Assembly (NCBI RefSeq): GCF_004751985.1
Contig: NZ_CP038492.1
Coordinates: forward strand, 1,426,001-1,490,000
Length of the DNA: 64,000 bases
From: Rhodophyticola sp. CCM32
GTDB lineage: Bacteria; Pseudomonadota; Alphaproteobacteria; Rhodobacterales; Rhodobacteraceae
Reading direction: 5' to 3'
Every line of letters begins with the position of its first letter. Within the stretch, counting starts at the first letter, position 1. Below are positions 53,577-62,709 of this stretch, piece by piece. The notes under the pieces were generated by a model. It did not search any database, had not been told where the DNA came from, and worked only from the letters and a program-made list of their open reading frames with translations. The position numbers were made by a program, and so were the translations under genes.

Positions 53577-53762
53577 ATGTCAGATGATCTGAATGCGTTT
53601 CTGGAACCCGGTATGCTGGTACGCCACCCGGATCGCCCGGATTGGGGGCTGGGGCAGGTGCAATCGAATATCGGCGGCAAGATCACCGTGAATTTCGAGC
53701 ATGAAGGCAAGGTTGTGATTGATGGCGCGCGCGTGGGGCTGGACATTGATGTCGTCTCCTGA
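53577..53762 (+). CDS. DUF3553 protein (61 aa)
   Basis: This small protein contains FLEPGMLVRHPDRPDWGLGQVQS and VNFEHEGKVVIDG, the SH3-like pattern of DUF3553, related to the RNA-polymerase-binding module near UvrD/CarD proteins. GGAG 8 bases before the ATG sets the start. It is divergent from chpT with only 15 bp between the start codons, so their promoters must lie inside each other's reading frames. Confidence 0.78.
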   Translation: MSDDLNAFLEPGMLVRHPDRPDWGLGQVQSNIGGKITVNFEHEGKVVIDGARVGLDIDVVS

Positions 53763-53908
53763 ACTCGAGCGATGATCGTTACGTAGGAAGCGTGCAGTAA
53801 AGCAAAAGATAGCAGGAGATCACCCGGTGGCAAAGTCCCGATAACCGGTATGCTTGCGTTCTCTTGCGGCTTTGATACACCCGCGCGGGATGTGAGGCGA
53901 GGGACCCT

Positions 53909-54679
53909 ATGCAGATCAATGAGGCGCATTTTGAGCTGTGTCTGGCACGGAATGCGGATGATCTGCGCGCCGCGCAGCGCCTGCGCTATCAGGTTTTTGT
54001 CGAGGAACTGGGCGGCGACGGGCCGCTGGTCGATCATGATGCGCGGCTTGAGCGGGACCGGTTCGACCCGTATTTCGATCATCTTCTGCTGCTGGATCAC
54101 CGGCGCCCCGCCACAGATCGGGTGGTGGGCGTGTACCGTTTGATGCGGGCCGATCAGGCGCAGGCGGCGGGGCAGTTCTATTCCGAGGATGAATATGATC
54201 TGGCGCGGCTGAAAGCCTCGGACCGGAGGCTGCTGGAACTGGGGCGGTCCTGCGTCCATGCGGAGTATCGCGGCGGCACGGCGATGATGCATCTGTGGGC
54301 CGGGCTGGCCGGCTATGTGGCCGATCACCGGATCGAGGTGATGTTCGGTGTCGCGTCATTCCATGGCACGGATATCACCTCTCTGGCGCAGCCGCTGTCT
54401 TTCCTCCATCACCGTCATCTGGCGCCGGAAGATATTCGTGCCCGCGCCCGGTCTGACGCGTATCAACGGATGGATCTGCTGCCCGAGGCGGCGCTGGACC
54501 GGCCTGTGGCGACGCGGGCCATCCCGGCGCTGATCAAGGCCTATCTGCGCCTTGGCGGGTTTGTGGGCGAGGGCGCCTTTGTGGATCAGCCGTTCAATTG
54601 TGTCGATGTCTGCCTGATCATGGATACCGGCCGGATGTCTGCCCGTCACCGGGCGATTTATACCAAAGAGAGACGCTGA
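53909..54679 (+). CDS. olsB: Ornithine-acyl-ACP N-acyltransferase
   Basis: This 256-residue GNAT-fold enzyme makes lyso-ornithine lipid from ornithine and 3-hydroxyacyl-ACP. Family markers are LRYQVFVEELGGDG near residue 25, ELGRSCVHAEYRGGTAMMHLW near 110, and FHGTDITSLAQPLSFLHH near 150. It is followed one base later by the OlsA-like acyltransferase, together making phosphate-free ornithine lipids for the membrane. Confidence 0.9.
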   Translation: MQINEAHFELCLARNADDLRAAQRLRYQVFVEELGGDGPLVDHDARLERDRFDPYFDHLLLLDHRRPATDRVVGVYRLMRADQAQAAGQFYSEDEYDLARLKASDRRLLELGRSCVHAEYRGGTAMMHLWAGLAGYVADHRIEVMFGVASFHGTDITSLAQPLSFLHHRHLAPEDIRARARSDAYQRMDLLPEAALDRPVATRAIPALIKAYLRLGGFVGEGAFVDQPFNCVDVCLIMDTGRMSARHRAIYTKERR

Positions 54680-54680
54680 C

Positions 54681-55502
54681 GTGACCTGGCAGGGGGAGCC
54701 GCCGCCGGAAGAAGACCGCACCCCCGGGCCCGGGGCCTGGTTGCGCATTCTGGGCCGGGCCCTGCCGCTTTTGCTGAGTTTGGGGTTTTGTTTCCCGCTT
54801 CTGTTGCTGCTGCGCCTGCCCGAACGTCTGATCTGCGGGCTGAACCGGCCGGTGACGCCCTTCATCACCCAGTTTGTTTGCCGTCTGGCCTGCCGCTGTC
54901 TGTCACTGCGCCGCAAGGTGACGGGCCAGCCCATGGCCGGGCGCGGGGCGTTTGTGGCCAATCATGTCAGCTGGCTGGATATTTTCGTACTCAACGCCTG
55001 CAAGCGGATGTATTTCGTGGCCAAGGCCGAGGTGCGGGGCTGGGGTGGTATCGGCTGGCTGGCGCGGGGAACCGGCACCGTATTCATCAACCGGCGCCGG
55101 GGGGAGGCCCGGGCGCAGCAGGCCCTGTTCGAGGACCGGTTGCAGGCGGGGCACAAGCTGCTGTTCTTCCCCGAGGGTACCTCCACCGATGGTCTGCGGG
55201 TTCTGGAGTTCAAATCAACGCTGTTCGCAGCGTTTTTCAGCGACCGGTTGCGTGACCATCTGCATATCCAGCCGGTCACCCTGCGCTATACCGCGCCCGA
55301 AGGGGAGGACCGGCGGTTTTATGGCTGGTGGGGGGATATGGGTTTTGGCCCCGGCCTGCTCCGGGTGCTGGCCGCACCGGGCGGCGGTGAGGTGGAGGTG
55401 ATCTATCATCCGCCGCTGACTGTCTCGGATTTCGCAGACCGCAAGGCGCTTGCGAAAGCAGCAGAGACCGCCGTGCGGAGCGGGCTTGAGGAGGCTGGCT
55501 GA
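54681..55502 (+). CDS. olsA: Lyso-ornithine lipid O-acyltransferase (PlsC family)
   Basis: This 273-residue membrane acyltransferase adds the second acyl chain to lyso-ornithine lipid. The catalytic H-x4-D is His95-Asp100 in ANHVSWLDIF, and the acceptor site is FFPEGTSTDGLRVLEFK near 165. A hydrophobic segment lies at about 27-45. The pairing with olsB supports this role over a general lysophosphatidate acyltransferase, which the sequence alone would also allow. Confidence 0.87.
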   Translation: MTWQGEPPPEEDRTPGPGAWLRILGRALPLLLSLGFCFPLLLLLRLPERLICGLNRPVTPFITQFVCRLACRCLSLRRKVTGQPMAGRGAFVANHVSWLDIFVLNACKRMYFVAKAEVRGWGGIGWLARGTGTVFINRRRGEARAQQALFEDRLQAGHKLLFFPEGTSTDGLRVLEFKSTLFAAFFSDRLRDHLHIQPVTLRYTAPEGEDRRFYGWWGDMGFGPGLLRVLAAPGGGEVEVIYHPPLTVSDFADRKALAKAAETAVRSGLEEAG

Positions 55503-55591
55503 TAAAACTGCTGCTTCGTGCCTTCGGTTTGAATGTGGTTTTCGATGCGATCTGTTTCAGGTTAAGCGCGAAATACTATAAATCATCCCCT

Positions 55592-55648
55592 CGCCCGGCG
55601 GCCCCGCCGGGCAGCGCCCGCCCCGCCCCACAGGGCGGGCGCTTCTCG
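55592..55648 (+). repeat. GC-rich double-hairpin repeat, copy 2
   Basis: CGCCCGGCGG...CCGCCGGGC followed by a second stem CCGCCCC/GGGGCGG-type (GCCCGC...GCGGGC) repeats the unit at 49916-49972. It lies between the convergent olsA and ThiE-like genes and could end both transcripts. Confidence 0.55.
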
Positions 55649-55715
55649 CCCACCCTTCGGCTCAGACGCTGCCATCCGCGATATACATATGCGTTGCAGA
55701 TTATATGGACGCCGC

Positions 55716-56330
55716 CTAGCGCAGCGGGGCTGTCAGCCGGGCAAGCGCCGCACTGGCATCATCTTCGCGCCAGATCTCCTCGCCAATGGCGAAGAAATCA
55801 GTGACCGGGGCCAGGGCGGTGACCCGGTCGGCGGTCAGCGCGCCCTCGGCCACCACGGGCAGTTCGATCATCTCGGACCACCAGGAAAACAGATCATCGG
55901 CGGCCCGGGTGCCATCGCCAAGCGCGCTGTCGCCCACGGGGCCAAAGGCGATGTAATCGGCCCCGGCTTCGCCCGCGCTCATCCCGTCATGGGAGGAGGC
56001 ACCGCAGGCCGCCCCGATGATCGGGTCTGCGCCAAGGGCCGTGCGGGTCTTGCGGACGGACCGGGCGCCATCGGTCAGATGGACCCCGTCCAGGCCGAGT
56101 TTTTCCACCAGATGCAGATGGGCGGTGATCACCAGCGGCACATCGCGGGCATGGGCCAGATCGCGCAGCGTATCAGCGGCGCGCGCGACTTCTGTCTCAT
56201 CACTGCTGGCCAGGGTCAGGCGCAGGCAGGCGATCTGATGACTGTCCAGCACACGGGCCAGACGATCTGCGAAGAGATCGGCCTCGAAGGCGGGGGGGGT
56301 GATCAGGTATAGCTGCGGCGTGTCGGTCAT
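55716..56330 (-). CDS. Thiamine phosphate synthase-family protein
   Basis: This 204-residue TIM barrel resembles ThiE/TenI proteins: YLITPPAFEADLFADRL at the start, LDGVHLTDGARSVRKTR, and AGADYIAFGPVGDSALGDG near the phosphate end. In ThiE the glycine-rich end reads about G-P-x-F-x-T-x-T-K, whereas here the T/K are replaced by GDSALGD, so activity as a true synthase is uncertain. AAGGA before 56330 sets the start. It has no thiamine neighbours. Confidence 0.78.
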   Translation of the reverse strand: MTDTPQLYLITPPAFEADLFADRLARVLDSHQIACLRLTLASSDETEVARAADTLRDLAHARDVPLVITAHLHLVEKLGLDGVHLTDGARSVRKTRTALGADPIIGAACGASSHDGMSAGEAGADYIAFGPVGDSALGDGTRAADDLFSWWSEMIELPVVAEGALTADRVTALAPVTDFFAIGEEIWREDDASAALARLTAPLR

Positions 56331-56442
56331 CTTGCGTCCTTGGCGGGCCTTGGCGACAGGTCTGGCGGCGGTGATAGCGGGTTCGGCGGGGGCGAACAAT
56401 GGGGTGCTTGCCCTTGGCCTCATCCCTGCCTAAACGCATGTC

Positions 56443-57171
56443 ATGACCCAACCTGCTTTCATTCTGGTGCGCCCGCAGATGGGTGAAAATATCGGTGCCG
56501 CCGCCCGCGCGATGTGGAATTTCGGGCTGGATCAGATGCGTCTGGTCGCGCCACGCGATGGCTGGCCCAATCCGCGCGCAGGAGCGCTTGCCAGCGGGGC
56601 GGGCCGGCTGCTGGACAGCGCGGGCCTTTATGAAACATTGCCCGAGGCGATCCGCGACTGCACCTATGTCTTTGCGACCACGGCCCGGGCGCGCGGTCTG
56701 ACCAAACCGATCCTGTCGCCGGAACGGGCCATGGAACAGGCCCGCGCCATTCAGGCCGAGGGGGGCAGGGTGGGGATCCTGTTCGGGCCGGAACGGGCCG
56801 GGCTTGAGAATGAGGATATCGTTCTGGCCAATGCCACGATCTCGGTACCGGTGAACCCGGAATTCCCGTCGTTGAATCTGGCCCAGTCCGTATTGCTGAC
56901 CGCCTATGAATGGCGCCGCGCCAGTGTGGAGATTGCTCCGGAGGTGATGGAACTGGCGCGGACGGAGTTTGCCAGCGGGCTGGAGATTGAAAAGCTGGGC
57001 GATCATTTCGAGGCGCGGCTGGAGGCCGCGGGGTTCTTCTTTCCCGCAACCAAGGCCGAGGGGATGAAGACCAATCTGCGCAATCTCTGGGGGCGCTTGC
57101 CGCTGACACGTGCGGATGTGCAGACCTTTCACGGGATGTTGCGGCAGATGGTGCGGTGGGCCGGGAAGTAA
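56443..57171 (+). CDS. trmJ: tRNA 2'-O-methyltransferase (TrmJ-like SPOUT enzyme)
   Basis: This 242-residue SPOUT methyltransferase has FILVRPQMGENIGAAARAMWNFGL at the N-terminus, GRVGILFGPERAGLENED near residue 107, and the knotted SAM site in SVPVNPEFPSLNLAQSVLLTAYE near 131. TrmJ methylates ribose 32 of tRNA. It is divergent from the ThiE-like gene. The family is firm; the exact nucleotide is by analogy. Confidence 0.88.
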   Translation: MTQPAFILVRPQMGENIGAAARAMWNFGLDQMRLVAPRDGWPNPRAGALASGAGRLLDSAGLYETLPEAIRDCTYVFATTARARGLTKPILSPERAMEQARAIQAEGGRVGILFGPERAGLENEDIVLANATISVPVNPEFPSLNLAQSVLLTAYEWRRASVEIAPEVMELARTEFASGLEIEKLGDHFEARLEAAGFFFPATKAEGMKTNLRNLWGRLPLTRADVQTFHGMLRQMVRWAGK

Positions 57172-57218
57172 GGGTGCGGGACAGGGGCGGGCCATGTTGT
57201 GCGTGGGCCGGGGTCGAT

Positions 57219-57251
57219 ACCTCCGGCGGCCATATTTGAAAAGCAAAGATG
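57219..57251 (+). repeat. CCTCCGGCGG-type dispersed repeat
   Basis: ACCTCCGGCGGCCATATTTG followed by an A-rich tail resembles a short intergenic repeat that I recall as frequent in Rhodobacteraceae genomes. It lies between trmJ and ctaA. Only one copy is in this window. Confidence 0.35.
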
Positions 57252-57342
57252 TAGGTGGGGCTGAGCGGGCCTGCGCCTGCTTGAAGGGGGCGGGGGCTTG
57301 CGATAGCTCTGGCGTAAGATCTGATCAGGCGGGATAGCTGGC

Positions 57343-58479
57343 ATGAGCCGCAGTATTTTCGAAGAGGTGACGGACCGGCAGAAACCGGCGGCCCTGCCCG
57401 GGGGGGTAAGTGCCGGTCGGGGCCGGGGGCGGCGGTTTCTGCGGCTTTGGCTTATCGTGCTGTTTCTGCTGGTGGTGGCGATGATTGCGGTTGGTGGTCT
57501 GACCCGGCTGACCGATAGCGGGCTGTCGATCACCGAATGGGCGCCGGTGACAGGCGCGATCCCGCCCTTGAGCGCCGAGGACTGGCAGGCGGAATTCGAG
57601 GCCTATCGGGCGATCCCGGAATATCAGTTGCAGAACAGAGGCATGAGTCTGGCGGCCTTTCAGGCGATCTATTGGTGGGAATGGGGCCATCGGCAGCTTG
57701 GCCGGGTGATCGGGTTGATCTGGGCCCTGGGATTTGCCGGGCTGGTGGTGGCGCGGGCGGTGCCGCCGGGCTGGACCGGGCGGTTGCTGTTGCTGGGGGT
57801 TTTGGGCGGGTTGCAGGGTGTGATCGGCTGGTGGATGGTCTCCTCGGGGCTGGCGGCGGGGATGCTGGATGTGGCCTCCTACCGGTTGGCGGTGCATCTG
57901 GGGCTGGCCTTTGTGATCCTGGGGCTGATCATCTGGTATGTGCTGTTGCTGGGCCGCGACGAGGCGGCGCTGATGCAGGCGCGGCGCAATGGCGACCGGC
58001 GGCTGGCGCGTCTGGCCACATGGGTATTGCTTCTGGCGCTGGTGCAGGTTCTGTTCGGGGCCTTGGTGGCGGGCATTGACGCGGGGCGCAATTATATCGA
58101 CTGGCCGCTGATGGCCGGGGGGGTCCTGCCGCCGGATATGTGGGCGCTGGACCCTGTCTGGCGGAACCTGTTCGAGAATGACGGGACGGTGCAGTTCACC
58201 CATCGGATAGCGGGGTATCTGTTGTTTCTGTTCGGGCTGTCGGTCTGGGCCCTGGCCCGCCGGTCGGCCCTGATCCGCACCCGGCGGGCCTTTGGCGGGA
58301 TGGCGCTGATGCTGGTTGCGCAGATGGGGCTGGGCATTCTGACGGTGATGCAATCGGCCCCCTGGCATCTGGCGATTGCCCATCAGCTTGGCGCGGTGAT
58401 CCTGATGGGTCTGGTGCTGCGCGCCCGGTTCCTGTCGGTCTACCCGTTGCCACAATCTGTAAGAGGAGCAAACGCATGA
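57343..58479 (+). CDS. ctaA: Heme A synthase (COX15/CtaA type)
   Basis: This 378-residue protein with eight membrane spans oxidises heme O to heme A for aa3-type cytochrome oxidase. Landmarks are GGLTRLTDSGLSITEWAPVTGAIPP near residue 50, WWEWGHRQLGRVIG near 109 with a heme-ligand His, and FTHRIAGYLLFL near 286. It overlaps the M32 peptidase gene by four bases. Confidence 0.94.
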   Translation: MSRSIFEEVTDRQKPAALPGGVSAGRGRGRRFLRLWLIVLFLLVVAMIAVGGLTRLTDSGLSITEWAPVTGAIPPLSAEDWQAEFEAYRAIPEYQLQNRGMSLAAFQAIYWWEWGHRQLGRVIGLIWALGFAGLVVARAVPPGWTGRLLLLGVLGGLQGVIGWWMVSSGLAAGMLDVASYRLAVHLGLAFVILGLIIWYVLLLGRDEAALMQARRNGDRRLARLATWVLLLALVQVLFGALVAGIDAGRNYIDWPLMAGGVLPPDMWALDPVWRNLFENDGTVQFTHRIAGYLLFLFGLSVWALARRSALIRTRRAFGGMALMLVAQMGLGILTVMQSAPWHLAIAHQLGAVILMGLVLRARFLSVYPLPQSVRGANA

Positions 58480-59948
58480 GCGCGATGGACGATCTGCTGG
58501 CCTTTCAGCGCCAGACCGAGGCTTTGGCCCAGGTGATGGGGCGGTTGAGCTGGGATCAGGAAACCAGCATGCCCGAGGCCGCCATCGGCCAGCGGGGGGA
58601 GGAACTGGCGGCGCTGGAAGGCGTGCTGCACGGCCGCCGGGTGGCGCCCCAGGTGGCAGACTGGCTGGAGACGGTGACACCGGAGGGGGAGGTTGAGGCG
58701 GCGCAGATCAGGCTGATCCGGCAACGATATGACCGGACGGCGAAAGTGCCCGCAGACCTGTCAGCGGCGATTGTGCGGGCCACGGCGCTGGCCCATGGGC
58801 AATGGGCCGAGGCGCGCGCCAGCGAAGATGTGGTGGCGTTTCTGCCGGTGCTGGCGGAGATCCTGTCGCTGCGCCAGCAGGAGGCCGCGGCCCTGTCCGA
58901 AGGCGGTGATCCTTATGACGCCCTGTTGCAGGATTACGAACCGGGAATGAGCGGCGCGGCGCTGGATGAGATGTTCGGGGCGCTGAGGCCCCGTCTGGTG
59001 GCGCTGCGGGCGGCGGTGGCCGAAAGCGGGTATGACCCGGCGCCCCTGACGGGCCATTTCTCCAAACCCGAACAACTGGCCTTGTCCGAGGAACTGGCCG
59101 CTGTCTTCGGGTATGATTTCACCCGTGGGCGGATTGATGAGGCGGTTCACCCGTTCAGCTCCGGCAGCGGCGCCGATGTGCGGATCACCACAAGGGTGGA
59201 TGAGGCGGAGCCGCTTGGCTGTTTCTATTCGACCATCCATGAGGTCGGCCATGCCAGCTATGAACAGAATATCGCCCCGGATTACGGGTTGAGCGCGTTG
59301 GGGCAGGGTGTCTCCATGGGGGTTCATGAAAGCCAGAGCCGGATCTATGAAAACCAGCTTGCCCGCAGCCGGGCCTTTACCGGCTGGCTCTATGGCCGGA
59401 TGGTGGACCGGTTCGGCACGTTGAGCGTGCAGGGTGAAGACGCGTTCCACGGGGCGATCAACCGGGTGCAGCCGGGGTTCATACGGACCGAGGCCGATGA
59501 GGTGCATTACAATCTGCATATCCTGATGCGGTTCGATCTGGAGCGCGCGATGCTGTCCGGCGATCTGGCGGTCAGCGATGTGGAGGCAGCCTGGAATGAC
59601 CGGTTCCTGGCTGATTTCGGCGTCGCGGTGGACAGGCCGTCCAACGGGATGTTGCAGGATGTGCATTGGTCCGCCGGGCTGATCGGCTATTTCCCGACCT
59701 ATTCGCTTGGCAATGTCTATGCCGGATGCCTGCATCAGGCGCTGCGCGGCGATCTGCCGGATCTGGATGAGGCGCTGGCCAAAGGCGACCCGTCGCCGGC
59801 GCTGGCCTGGCTGCGGGAGAGGCTGCAACGCCATGGGGGCCTGCGCCCGCCGCGCGAGACGATTGAACATGCCACGGGTGGAACGGTCAGCGTGGAACCG
59901 CTTCTGGATTATCTGGACGCGAAATTCGGCGCGATTTACGGAATCTGA
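58476..59948 (+). CDS. M32-family metallocarboxypeptidase
   Basis: This 490-residue zinc carboxypeptidase has the HEVGH motif at about 254-258 (STIHEVGHASYEQ). The conserved GVHESQSRIYENQ, with the third ligand Glu, follows near 290, and IRTEADEVHYNLHILMRFDLE lies near 340. It acts in the cytoplasm on peptide C-termini. The length is normal for thermostable carboxypeptidase 1-like enzymes. Translational coupling to ctaA is by ATGA overlap. Confidence 0.93.
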   Translation: MSAMDDLLAFQRQTEALAQVMGRLSWDQETSMPEAAIGQRGEELAALEGVLHGRRVAPQVADWLETVTPEGEVEAAQIRLIRQRYDRTAKVPADLSAAIVRATALAHGQWAEARASEDVVAFLPVLAEILSLRQQEAAALSEGGDPYDALLQDYEPGMSGAALDEMFGALRPRLVALRAAVAESGYDPAPLTGHFSKPEQLALSEELAAVFGYDFTRGRIDEAVHPFSSGSGADVRITTRVDEAEPLGCFYSTIHEVGHASYEQNIAPDYGLSALGQGVSMGVHESQSRIYENQLARSRAFTGWLYGRMVDRFGTLSVQGEDAFHGAINRVQPGFIRTEADEVHYNLHILMRFDLERAMLSGDLAVSDVEAAWNDRFLADFGVAVDRPSNGMLQDVHWSAGLIGYFPTYSLGNVYAGCLHQALRGDLPDLDEALAKGDPSPALAWLRERLQRHGGLRPPRETIEHATGGTVSVEPLLDYLDAKFGAIYGI

Positions 59949-59968
59949 CCTCTATAAGCCCCGGGTGT

Positions 59969-60760
59969 TTATTGCGTCCAGGCCGGGTCGCGTTTTTCAA
60001 GGAAAGCGGCGATGCCTTCGGCAGTGTCGTCATCCAGCATGTTCTCGACCATCACGGCCCCGGTATGGGCGTAAGCCGCGTCGATCGGTTGTTCCAGCTG
60101 TTCGTAAAATGCCCGTTTGCCGATGCGCACGGCGCTGCCCAGTTTGCCGGCGATGGTTTCGGCCAGTTCCAGTGTCCTCGCCTCAAGCGTGCCCGCATCC
60201 ACGGCCCGGTTGATCAGACCCAGTTCGACCGCGCGCGCGGCATAGACAAACCGGCCCGTGGTCAGCATCTCGAAAGCGTGTTTGCGGGGGATGTTGCGCG
60301 ACAGGGCCACCATCGGGGTTGAACAGAACAGGCCGATATTCACCCCGTTCACCCCAAAGCGCGTATCATGATCGGCGATGGCCAGATCGCAGGAGGCGAC
60401 CAGCTGGCAGCCCGCCGCCGTGGCAATCCCATGGACCTGGGCAATCACCGGTTGCGGCAGGCGCGGGATCATCAGCATCACCTCGGTGCAGCGGCTGAAC
60501 AGGTCCTGCATCGCGCGGGTCCCTTTGTCTTTATCCTGGCGTTTGGCCTGCATCTCCTTGAGATCATGACCGGCGCAGAAGGCTTTGCCATTGCCCCGCA
60601 ACACCACCACCCGCTGGCCGGTATCCGCCATCAATCCGGTGAATTCATCCTTCAGGCAGGCCAGCATCCGGTCGCTCAGCGCATTCAGGCTGCCGGGGCT
60701 GTTCATCGTCAACCGGGTGACAGGCCCGATATCTTCGCGGATCAAAATCTGTTCGGACAT
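59969..60760 (-). CDS. Enoyl-CoA hydratase/isomerase-family protein
   Basis: This 263-residue crotonase-fold protein has FCAGHDLKEM near residue 63, part of the CoA oxyanion hole, and VHGIATAAGCQLVASCDLAIA near 115. In crotonases the second catalytic Glu follows near GVNIGLFCSTP; here that position is Cys/Ser, so it may not be a simple hydratase. AAGGGAG seven bases upstream sets the start at 60760. It diverges from the thioesterase gene. Confidence 0.87.
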   Translation of the reverse strand: MSEQILIREDIGPVTRLTMNSPGSLNALSDRMLACLKDEFTGLMADTGQRVVVLRGNGKAFCAGHDLKEMQAKRQDKDKGTRAMQDLFSRCTEVMLMIPRLPQPVIAQVHGIATAAGCQLVASCDLAIADHDTRFGVNGVNIGLFCSTPMVALSRNIPRKHAFEMLTTGRFVYAARAVELGLINRAVDAGTLEARTLELAETIAGKLGSAVRIGKRAFYEQLEQPIDAAYAHTGAVMVENMLDDDTAEGIAAFLEKRDPAWTQ

Positions 60761-60826
60761 TCCGGCACTCCCTTGCCACCCCCCTGAAAACACGCAAACC
60801 TTACGGGAAGAGCAGGGAGTGACGCA

Positions 60827-61249
60827 ATGGCAGTGGCAATGGACAAGGACGCGCTGCAGGCGTTTCTGACGGCTGAGTTCGCCCAGGTCGCGGATATGTT
60901 CCGGGTGGAAGACGTTCGCGAGGGCTATGCGCGTATCCGGCTGATCGTGGATGACCGGCATCTGCGCCCGGGCGGTACGGTGTCTGGCCCCGCGATATTT
61001 TCACTGGCCGATGTGGGGGTTTATCTGGCGATACTGGCGCAGATCGGGCCCAAAGCCCTGTCGGTGACCACCAGTTGCGCGATTGATTTCATGCGCAAAC
61101 CCGTGGCCGGGGTCGATCTGATCTGTGACACCCGGATACTGAAACTGGGCCGTGTTCTGGCGGTGGGGGAGTGCCTGATCTATTCCGAGGGGATGGACAA
61201 ACCCGTTGCCCGGGCCTCGCTGACCTATTCGATCCCACCGGACCGGTAG
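60827..61249 (+). CDS. PaaI-family hot-dog thioesterase
   Basis: This 140-residue hot-dog protein contains RPGGTVSGPAIFSLADVGVYLAIL near residue 46, with an Asp in the family's catalytic helix, and TTSCAIDFMRKPVAGVDL near 80. Such enzymes hydrolyse acyl-CoA thioesters. It faces away from the enoyl-CoA hydratase-like gene with 66 bp between them, suggesting shared acyl-CoA metabolism. Confidence 0.82.
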   Translation: MAVAMDKDALQAFLTAEFAQVADMFRVEDVREGYARIRLIVDDRHLRPGGTVSGPAIFSLADVGVYLAILAQIGPKALSVTTSCAIDFMRKPVAGVDLICDTRILKLGRVLAVGECLIYSEGMDKPVARASLTYSIPPDR

Positions 61250-61567
61250 GGCCGAACCTCTTACAGCACTCCGCCTTGAACCTGGATCATCAATACCCTG
61301 CCATGCCCGCGGAATGCGCGCGCCACAGGGGAGCCGCATAGGCTGCGCCATTTTCGCCATGATAATGTGTTTGCGCCGACGATATGGAATGGAACTGCTC
61401 GGATCGAATGGGGTAAAATAATACCTTAAATCTAACTATATGATTATGCTATATTATTTGTTTCTGGGAGACCTTGACCCGGGCGTGCAATCGGGTAAAA
61501 CCGCGCCATCCCAATTCGGGGCGCCCGCATGATGCGCCCTGTTGGCCTTCTAAAGGACAGTAAACCG
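61250..61567 (+). promoter_or_regulatory. rplM leader and promoter region with one dispersed repeat
   Basis: There is no gene in these 318 bp. A copy of the 25-bp repeat occupies 61260-61284. A plausible promoter is TTGACC (61474-61479), a 16-base spacer and TAAAAC (61496-61501). Between it and the rplM ATG, GGGCGC and GCGCCC can form a short leader hairpin. AAAGGA supplies the ribosome site. Confidence 0.4.
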
Positions 61568-62029
61568 ATGAAAACCTTTTCTGCCACCCCGGCGGATATC
61601 GACAAGCAGTGGATCCTGATCGACGCCGAAGGCGTGGTTCTGGGCCGTCTTGCCTCGATCATCGCCACACGGCTGCGCGGCAAACACAAGCCGTCTTTCA
61701 CGCCCTCCATGGATATGGGCGACAATGTGATCGTCATCAATGCCGACAAGGTGCAGGTGACGGGCAAGAAACGCGACAAACCCAATTACTGGCACACCGG
61801 TTATCCCGGCGGGATCAAATCGCGCACCACGGGTCAGATCCTTGAGGGCGACCACCCGGAACGTGTGGTGACCCAGGCGGTGAAACGCATGCTGCCCGGC
61901 GGCAAGCTGAGCCGTCAGCAAATGACCCATCTGCGGGTCTATGCCAGTGCCGACCATCCCCATGAGGCGCAGGAGCCCACTGTGCTGGATGTGAAATCAA
62001 TGAACCCCAAAAACACACGGAGCGCATGA
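61568..62029 (+). CDS. rplM: 50S ribosomal protein L13
   Basis: This 153-residue protein starts [20 protein letters not shown] at 61568, the standard alphaproteobacterial N-terminus. It contains [21 protein letters not shown], the family signature near residue 26. It is followed by rpsI with a four-base overlap, the universal rplM-rpsI pair. Confidence 0.97.
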   Translation: MKTFSATPADIDKQWILIDAEGVVLGRLASIIATRLRGKHKPSFTPSMDMGDNVIVINADKVQVTGKKRDKPNYWHTGYPGGIKSRTTGQILEGDHPERVVTQAVKRMLPGGKLSRQQMTHLRVYASADHPHEAQEPTVLDVKSMNPKNTRSA

Positions 62030-62541
62030 GCATGGCCGAGACACTGACATCGCTCGATGAGCTGAAAGGCGCTGTGGACGAGGGCGCCGTGCCCGCCCCG
62101 GAGCCGACCCTGACGCTTGAGCCCGAGGTTACCCGCGAACCGGTGCGTGACGCACTTGGCCGGTCCTACGCCACCGGCAAACGGAAAGACGCGATTGCAA
62201 GGGTCTGGATCAAACCCGGCTCGGGCAAGATCGTGGTCAATGGCAAGGATCAAAGCACCTATTTCGCCCGCCCGGTGCTGCAGATGATCCTGCGCCAGCC
62301 CTTCACCGTTTCCGGCCGTGAAGACCAGTTCGACGTGATGGCCACCGTCAAGGGCGGCGGCCTGTCAGGTCAGGCAGGGGCCGTGAAACACGGGATTTCA
62401 AAAGCCCTGCAACTGTATGAACCGGGCCTGCGCGGCGCGCTGAAAGCCGCCGGATTCCTGACCCGCGACAGCCGCGTGGTGGAACGCAAGAAATTCGGCC
62501 GTGCCAAGGCGCGGAAGAGCTTCCAGTTCTCCAAGCGCTAA
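62026..62541 (+). CDS. rpsI: 30S ribosomal protein S9
   Basis: This 171-residue protein has an acidic 40-residue N-terminal extension typical of alphaproteobacteria, then [23 protein letters not shown] and the canonical C-terminus [17 protein letters not shown], which contacts the P-site tRNA. An ATG six bases in is an equally spaced alternative start. It is followed by an intrinsic terminator. Confidence 0.97.
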   Translation: MSMAETLTSLDELKGAVDEGAVPAPEPTLTLEPEVTREPVRDALGRSYATGKRKDAIARVWIKPGSGKIVVNGKDQSTYFARPVLQMILRQPFTVSGREDQFDVMATVKGGGLSGQAGAVKHGISKALQLYEPGLRGALKAAGFLTRDSRVVERKKFGRAKARKSFQFSKR

Positions 62542-62571
62542 TGTCGAACGACGAAAAAACTCAATAAAAAC

Positions 62572-62602
62572 AAACGCCCGCTTGCAAAAGTGGGCGTTTT
62601 TC
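62572..62602 (+). terminator. Intrinsic terminator of rplM-rpsI
   Basis: A 12-bp stem with one G-U pair, AAACGCCCGCTT/AAGTGGGCGTTT, closes on a GCAA tetraloop and is followed by a T-run. It lies 30 bases after the rpsI stop and marks the edge of the core region. Confidence 0.88.
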
Positions 62603-62637
62603 TTTGGTAGCATATTGTTAGCAGGATGCTGATCTTA

Positions 62638-62666
62638 TTGACGTTTAAGGTAAGCGATTTTAGCAT
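62638..62666 (+). promoter_or_regulatory. Candidate sigma-70-type promoter for GIY-YIG gene
   Basis: TTGACG (62638-62643), a 17-base spacer and TAGCAT (62661-62666) lie about 45 bp before the GIY-YIG start. The -35 is a near match and the -10 matches 4 of 6. The AT-rich context makes chance matches more likely. Confidence 0.4.
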
Positions 62667-62709
62667 AATCGCAGCAGTTAAAGCATGTGTGCGCGAGATT
62701 TTTTGAGCA

